From Paramuribaculum sp. (GTDB lineage Bacteria; Bacteroidota; Bacteroidia; Bacteroidales; Muribaculaceae), in NCBI GenBank assembly GCA_029058705.1, contig JAIDXA010000284.1:1-19303 (forward strand): a DNA stretch of 19,303 nt, in the 5' to 3' direction. The notes under the pieces were generated by a model, which did not search any database, had not been told where the DNA came from, and worked only from the letters and a program-made list of their open reading frames with translations. Of this stretch, positions 15,170 to 19,303 are shown piece after piece. The first letter of the stretch is position 1. Each line of letters starts with the position of its first letter. The translations under genes were made by a program, and so were the position numbers.

Positions 15170-16693
15170 TTAGTAAACAGAAATTGTGTGTAGCAACGGA
15201 CAAGCGCGGCTGTCAGTGATCGTAATTCTCAAAGCTTTTGCTGTATAGCCGGTTCCATAGCTTGACGAGGTCGAGCCGTTGAGGGGTATGATGCGCTTGT
15301 AGCCGATAGTAGACTGGGTAATGCCGGGGGCCATTGTTGTCCAGGTCGATCCGTCGGCGCTGACTTCGATTCTGAAGCCGCGCACGCGCTGACCCTTGGC
15401 GATATATTCCATCAGGGACACGTAGCGGATTGTCTGGGGCTCGTCCCATGTCAGAGTGACAGACGCCGACAGATCATCGTCGTTCGTAGCCCAATATGTA
15501 TCCTTGTTTCCATCGATAAGATTGGATGCATCATAGGTACGGTTCGCACCTGCGGCACGTGTGGCCGATGCAACCACGCTGCTTGCGGTCAAGGCAAGGT
15601 CAGTGCCCAGACGCGACTCAAGAAGCTGGCCCAGACTCTTCAGGGTGTTCACGGAGCTTGCAGGCAGCGATCCGGACTTGTCCGGCGGAACATTGAGAAT
15701 GAGATTGGAGTTACGGCCCACTGTTTCAAGATACATCTGGAACAGACGTTCCGGAGTGAGATCCGACTGGCCACTGTGCCAGAACCAACCGGCGGAAGTC
15801 GCCTTTGCGTCGCTTTCTCCGGGAAGCCAGATCCAGCCTTCTTCCTGTCCGGTGTTGCGGTTGGCTACTTCCGACGCCGCGCCACGTTCCATCATTGACC
15901 AGTTGGTTTCACCGGCATAACCCGATTCGTTTCCGATCCAGCGGGCTTCCTCGCCGACACCCCACATCACGCAGTCGGGTGCAAGCTGATGGATATAGTC
16001 GCGCAGATTGGGTATATCATAATAAGTCGACGCATCCACACTGCGTGTGTCATTTGCGCCACCGTAGTAGCCGCTGCCGCCGTTTGCGCCGTCAAACCAC
16101 ATTTCAAACTGATCAGAACCGTAGTTGGCCAGCTCTTCACACTGTTTCATGAACACTTCCTTGACGTAGCGGTCCGTTCCGTAAAGGGCACTGTTGCGGT
16201 CCCAGGGCGACACATAGAAACCATATTCCATGCCGAGGTCTTTCGCAGCCTGAGCAAAATCGCGGGGAATGTTGGTGGCCGCGCCATTGGCGTTGCTTGA
16301 ATTCGTGCAGCGGTGATCGGTTGTTTCAGTCGGCCAGAGACAGAATCCGTCATGGTGTTTTACTACCGCGATTCCACCACGCATTCCGGCGGCCTTTACT
16401 GCTTCGAGCCACTGTCGGGGATTTGGGGCGGCTGTCGGAGCGAAAAGATTTACATTTTCGTTACCATTGCCCCACTCAAGACCCGTGTAGGTATTCATTC
16501 CATAATGGAAAAATGCATAGAACTCAAGTTCCTGCCACTTAAGCTGGCGCGGGGTTGGCAACGGATGGCACGGAGCCGGCTCATTGTCGGGATAGACCAA
16601 CGATTGCTGAACGACGCCCAGACCCTCGGCAGATGCCGAAAGCATTGCGGCACCGGCCGCCATCGCCAACAAAGGTTTAATAGTAATTCTCAT
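15170..16693 (-). CDS. GH29 alpha-L-fucosidase with C-terminal F5/8 type C (CBM32-like) domain
   Basis: 507 aa from the ATG at 16693. The open frame reaches 16825, but the signal peptide (MRITIKPLLAMAAGAAMLSA) starts at 16693, and the extra segment overlaps the promoter region. The catalytic (beta/alpha)8 domain covers about 30-380. Diagnostic blocks are 'EFYAFFHYGMNTYTGLEWG', 'VVKHHDGFCLWPT' (His113-His114, fucose binding) and 'FEMWFDGANG', whose Asp201 is the expected nucleophile. 'NSNLILNVPPDKSG' closes the barrel. About 385-507 is a discoidin-like sugar-binding domain ('ASNLIDGNKDTYWAT'). There is no sorting tail; the protein stops right after this domain, so periplasmic location is likelier than type IX export. 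It removes terminal alpha-L-fucose from glycans. First gene of a pair with the lectin-like protein 20 bases downstream. Confidence 0.92.
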   Translation of the reverse strand: MRITIKPLLAMAAGAAMLSASAEGLGVVQQSLVYPDNEPAPCHPLPTPRQLKWQELEFYAFFHYGMNTYTGLEWGNGNENVNLFAPTAAPNPRQWLEAVKAAGMRGGIAVVKHHDGFCLWPTETTDHRCTNSSNANGAATNIPRDFAQAAKDLGMEYGFYVSPWDRNSALYGTDRYVKEVFMKQCEELANYGSDQFEMWFDGANGGSGYYGGANDTRSVDASTYYDIPNLRDYIHQLAPDCVMWGVGEEARWIGNESGYAGETNWSMMERGAASEVANRNTGQEEGWIWLPGESDAKATSAGWFWHSGQSDLTPERLFQMYLETVGRNSNLILNVPPDKSGSLPASSVNTLKSLGQLLESRLGTDLALTASSVVASATRAAGANRTYDASNLIDGNKDTYWATNDDDLSASVTLTWDEPQTIRYVSLMEYIAKGQRVRGFRIEVSADGSTWTTMAPGITQSTIGYKRIIPLNGSTSSSYGTGYTAKALRITITDSRACPLLHTISVY

Positions 16694-16790
16694 GGTTAAA
16701 TAATTGATTGGTTTATGTTTATTACTGATATTGGCATTGATTCTTGAATACACGAACTGAAAAAATTTAAACAATTGTGCATTTATAATG

Positions 16791-16798
16791 CAAAAATA
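16791..16798 (-). promoter_or_regulatory. -7-like element TATTTTTG upstream of the fucosidase
   Basis: On the minus strand TATTTTTG (16798-16791) fits TAnnTTTG and would give an untranslated leader of about 92 bases before the ATG at 16693. A TTTG -33 element at the expected distance is not seen, as might occur in a promoter that needs an activator. The -7 match alone is weak evidence in AT-rich DNA. Confidence 0.35.
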
Positions 16799-16830
16799 GA
16801 TTTTTTCATCTAAAATCCGCACCACTAAAT

Positions 16831-16846
16831 GTTAATATTTATTAAC
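16831..16846. promoter_or_regulatory. Palindrome GTTAATA-TT-TATTAAC, possible operator
   Basis: It has perfect 7-base arms with a 2-base spacer, located 33 bases upstream of the -7-like element of the fucosidase and 69 bases past the stop of the symporter. The position suits an activator or repressor site for the fucosidase operon. An all-AT palindrome flanked by G and C could also be chance in this AT-rich gap. No U-tract follows, so it is not a terminator. Confidence 0.3.
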
Positions 16847-16915
16847 AGAAACTATCGGAGGCGTCTGATCACCGTGTAAAACATCGCAGCAAAACGTTCT
16901 TCTCAATGCCGGCCA

Positions 16916-18307
16916 CTATGCCACAGCCTTGCCCGGCTTTCCGGCAGCCGGCGCATCAGGACTCGGATTCCCGCTGAAATAACGTCGTGACTCCTCCTTT
17001 ACTCTGGAACGGAGCAATATCAGGGCAAGCATGGTTGGAAATGCCATAAATGCATAAAACATATCACACAGACCAACCGCCACATCAAGAGATATGACCG
17101 CAAAAACAACAAGCGTCGCAATAAAAAACCAGACATAGACCCGCTCTCCGGTCTGACCGAAGAGATAGTGCGCGCACCTGCGTCCGTAGAACGAATAACT
17201 GAACATCGACGACATTGCAAAACATGCCACAATCACCATAAGCATGTAACGGCCTCCGGGAATCGCACTGTCAAACGCATCCAATGCGACCGACAGCCCC
17301 TTGACACCTTCAACGGACGTCAGATCGACACAAAGAAGAATCGCAAGAGCCGTCAACGTACAGACAAAACCCGAATCGATCGCCGGACCAAGCATTGCCA
17401 CAAGCCCCTCGCGCACCGGTTCCCTGCAAGCCGAAGTCCCGTGCATTATCGATGCGGTACCGACACCGGCATCATTCACGAGCGCGGCGCGACGCGCACC
17501 GATTATTGCGACACCCGCCAATGCGCCCCACCCTGCTTTCAGGCTGAACGCCTCGCTGAAAATCGAATAAAAGACTCCGTAAAGACCGTCTATGTGGGTC
17601 ACGATTATGTATGACACCATGAGGAAATAGGCCCCGACCATAAACGGAACGACAACCGACGCTACCGATGCAATGCGCTTCACCCCACCGATAATGACAA
17701 GTGTGACGACCGCAGCTATCGACAAACCGATAAAAAACCTGACAGTAAGCGGATTTTCAATCCTTGCAAACGAGTCAATTGTCGAGACAGCCGCTTCTGT
17801 AAGCTGGTTTGCATTCATGATACATAGAGTCCCGAACATACCGGCAACGGCAAAAAAAGAAGCCAGATGACGCCAGCGCGGGGAAAGCCCGTTACGGATA
17901 ATATGCATAGGTCCGCCATAAGGATGGCCGTTTTCGTCGAAACTCCGGTACTTTATAGCAAGAACCCCCTCATGATATTTGGTTGACATTCCGACCAGAG
18001 CGCTTACCCACATCCAGAATATCGCACCCGGGCCGCCCATCACCAACGCAATGGCCACACCGGCTATATTGCCCATTCCCACCGTAGCGGCAACCACCGA
18101 AACAAGAGCCTGTGCCGATGAAATCTCGCCTTCACCGGCTGCCTGCTTCGACCGGATTGCCGACAGGGCATGAGGCAAGCGGCGCAAAGACAGCATTCCA
18201 CTGTAGAAAAACAGGAACACACCGCCTCCGATAAGCGTAAAGAAAAGAGGATAGCCACACAATGTGTCGGCTATCCCCGTAATGAAATGTCCTAATGTTT
18301 CGATCAT
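16916..18307 (-). CDS. agcS: AGCS family sodium:alanine/glycine-type symporter
   Basis: 463 aa, the usual size for the family, with about ten or eleven hydrophobic segments. Signature stretches are 'GEGEISSAQALVSVVAATVG' with 'MGNIAGVAIAL' and 'GGPGAIFWMWVSALVGMST' followed by 'KYHEG', plus 'RAALVNDAGVGTASIMHGTS' in the middle. AGCS proteins import alanine, glycine or related small amino acids with Na+ across the inner membrane. The ATG at 18307 lies 30 bases after the diaminopimelate dehydrogenase stop, so it is probably the last gene of ackA-ddh-agcS. No terminator was identified in the gap before the fucosidase operon. Exact substrate is unknown; D- and L-alanine or glycine are the family's known range. 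Confidence 0.9.
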   Translation of the reverse strand: MIETLGHFITGIADTLCGYPLFFTLIGGGVFLFFYSGMLSLRRLPHALSAIRSKQAAGEGEISSAQALVSVVAATVGMGNIAGVAIALVMGGPGAIFWMWVSALVGMSTKYHEGVLAIKYRSFDENGHPYGGPMHIIRNGLSPRWRHLASFFAVAGMFGTLCIMNANQLTEAAVSTIDSFARIENPLTVRFFIGLSIAAVVTLVIIGGVKRIASVASVVVPFMVGAYFLMVSYIIVTHIDGLYGVFYSIFSEAFSLKAGWGALAGVAIIGARRAALVNDAGVGTASIMHGTSACREPVREGLVAMLGPAIDSGFVCTLTALAILLCVDLTSVEGVKGLSVALDAFDSAIPGGRYMLMVIVACFAMSSMFSYSFYGRRCAHYLFGQTGERVYVWFFIATLVVFAVISLDVAVGLCDMFYAFMAFPTMLALILLRSRVKEESRRYFSGNPSPDAPAAGKPGKAVA

Positions 18308-18337
18308 TGGCTGAAAGGAAAGAGATTGGAAACCAGA

Positions 18338-19234
18338 TCACACAAGATCGCGGATCAACTGGTCGCGGTCGCCTGGAAGAAGATCGATGACAGGAATCTC
18401 GATCATTGTATAGGCTCCGGGCTTCTGCTTCATCGAAGCACGGGCAACATCAACGAGAATCTGCGCCGTCAAGGCAGGATTATTGATCTTCATGTCAAAT
18501 TCAAAAAGCTGGTTCTGGGTCTTTCCACTGACTCCCTTGCGGGTCATGTTGACTCCATGGCCCATGTCTTTCACCATATCGACCGACTCCACAGCCATGA
18601 CATGCGTTTCGTCGGAAGCAAAATATGGATCGGCCTTGACGGCAGCGGCTACTTCTTCCAGACGCGCGCCATCCTCAAGTTCGACATAGACCATGCGGCG
18701 ATGGATTCCCGTTCCGAGTGGAATCGTCATCGAAAGGGCGTTTTTCACTCCCGGTTTTGATTTGACGCAGACCGTATGTCCCATGCTCATTCCTGGACCG
18801 AAATTCGTATAGGTCAACCCTTTCGGCGCGGCTGCCTGCATGAGTGCCCTGACAACAGAATCGCTGCCCGGATCCCATCCGGCCGAAATCACTGCGACAG
18901 AGCCATTATCTTTCGCAACCTTGTCGAGAGAAGCGCGCAGGTCAACGATCTTGGAATGAATGTCAAACGAATCGACTGTGTTGATTCCTGCCGCAAGATA
19001 TTCCACGGCATATTTTTCAACCTCGCGGGTCGGTGTGCAAAGAATCGCCACATCGACTTTGCCAAGTTCTTTTATGTCTGTAACAACAGGATATGCAGCC
19101 AGTTCTGCCGGCTTCGCCCCGAGCGAGCGCCTGACGACACCGGCAATTTCAAAATCGTCGGAAGCCTCAAGAGCCTCCACTACAAACCGGCCGATATTTC
19201 CATAGCCGACAACCGCGGCCTTGATTCTATTCAT
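18338..19234 (-). CDS. ddh: meso-Diaminopimelate D-dehydrogenase
   Basis: 298 aa from the ATG at 19234. The frame extends to 19285 but would overlap the end of the upstream gene, and MNRIKAAVVGYGNIGRF is the expected N-terminus with the NADP-binding GxGxxG loop (residues 10-15). Other family blocks are 'VAILCTPTREVEKYA', 'VDSFDIH', 'ISAGWDPGSDSVVRAL', 'NFGPGMSMGHTVCVKSKPGV' and 'PLGTGIHRRMVYVELEDG'. The enzyme converts L-tetrahydrodipicolinate, ammonia and NADPH to meso-DAP in one step (reversible), feeding lysine and peptidoglycan synthesis and bypassing the acylated route. It starts 10 bases after an acetate kinase-like gene and is followed 30 bases later by the amino-acid symporter, so the three probably form one transcript. 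Confidence 0.93.
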   Translation of the reverse strand: MNRIKAAVVGYGNIGRFVVEALEASDDFEIAGVVRRSLGAKPAELAAYPVVTDIKELGKVDVAILCTPTREVEKYAVEYLAAGINTVDSFDIHSKIVDLRASLDKVAKDNGSVAVISAGWDPGSDSVVRALMQAAAPKGLTYTNFGPGMSMGHTVCVKSKPGVKNALSMTIPLGTGIHRRMVYVELEDGARLEEVAAAVKADPYFASDETHVMAVESVDMVKDMGHGVNMTRKGVSGKTQNQLFEFDMKINNPALTAQILVDVARASMKQKPGAYTMIEIPVIDLLPGDRDQLIRDLV

Positions 19235-19244
19235 ATTCGTTTTT

Positions 19245-19303
19245 TTATTTGAGAGATGAAACAATTTCTTTCGTGTCGCGTGCAATCATAAGCTCTTCGT
19301 CGG
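19245..19303 (-). CDS. ackA: Acetate kinase, C-terminal end only (5' part beyond the window)
   Basis: The last 18 complete codons before a TAA at 19247-19245 read DEELMIARDTKEIVSSLK. The stretch EELMIARDT is characteristic of the C-terminus of acetate kinases, where it follows 'IPTN' or similar. The rest lies beyond position 19303, so the call rests on this short tail. Acetate kinase makes acetate and ATP from acetyl phosphate and ADP. It ends 10 bases before the ddh start on the same strand, suggesting co-transcription. Confidence 0.7.
   Translation of the reverse strand, partial: DEELMIARDTKEIVSSLK

Noticed and set aside
1..19303. tRNA, rRNA or CRISPR array, and transposase or integrase genes
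   Set aside because: No cloverleaf, rRNA-like stretch, regularly spaced direct repeats or mobile-element protein was seen on either strand.

Overview
The window looks like a chromosomal segment of a gut-type Bacteroidales, most likely Muribaculaceae or a close relative. Several features point there: promoters of the Bacteroidetes type (TTTG, then a spacer of about 19-21 bases, then TAnnTTTG), A-rich translation starts without Shine-Dalgarno sequences, long secreted FN3/jelly-roll proteins ending in a short beta-rich sorting-like tail, a GH29 fucosidase, and a Bacteroidetes-style LpxH. The family assignment is inference. No tRNA, rRNA, CRISPR array, integrase or transposase gene is visible.

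Layout. Positions 1-392 hold a truncated, divergent copy of an interspersed hairpin repeat, a 28-bp near-perfect inverted repeat and a clear promoter. Positions 393-9032 (+) are a three-gene operon of secreted multi-domain proteins (1487, 281 and 1081 aa). They share jelly-roll (cleaved-adhesin / choice-of-anchor-J-like) domains carrying a D-D-W-L-I-S/T-P motif and related C-terminal tails. A rho-independent terminator follows at 9054-9092. All remaining genes lie on the minus strand. They are a DUF2007 gene followed by a glutamine synthetase gene (11093-9318); a DUF59 (MIP18/SufT-like) gene followed by lpxH (12708-11586); a GH29 alpha-L-fucosidase followed by a secreted GEVED-like/lectin-like protein (16693-12819, with its own terminator); and ackA (3' end only), meso-diaminopimelate dehydrogenase and an AGCS Na+/alanine-type symporter (from the right edge to 16916).

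How the genes fit together. Two loci (393-9032 and 12819-16693) make exported proteins, probably for surface adhesion and host-glycan (fucose) handling. The other minus-strand genes are housekeeping: nitrogen assimilation with a small possible regulator, Fe-S assembly plus lipid A synthesis, and acetate, DAP and amino-acid metabolism.

The most unusual item is a non-coding repeat of about 200 bp, present as two full copies (9091-9292 and 11121-11319) and one truncated divergent copy (1-76). It folds into a long imperfect hairpin. Its apical 46 bases are identical in the two full copies, while the stem arms carry compensating base changes, so pairing appears to be under selection. Copy 2 sits between DUF2007-glnA and the only promoter I can see for it. 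A strong hairpin directly downstream of that promoter suggests either a short RNA gene or an attenuated leader.
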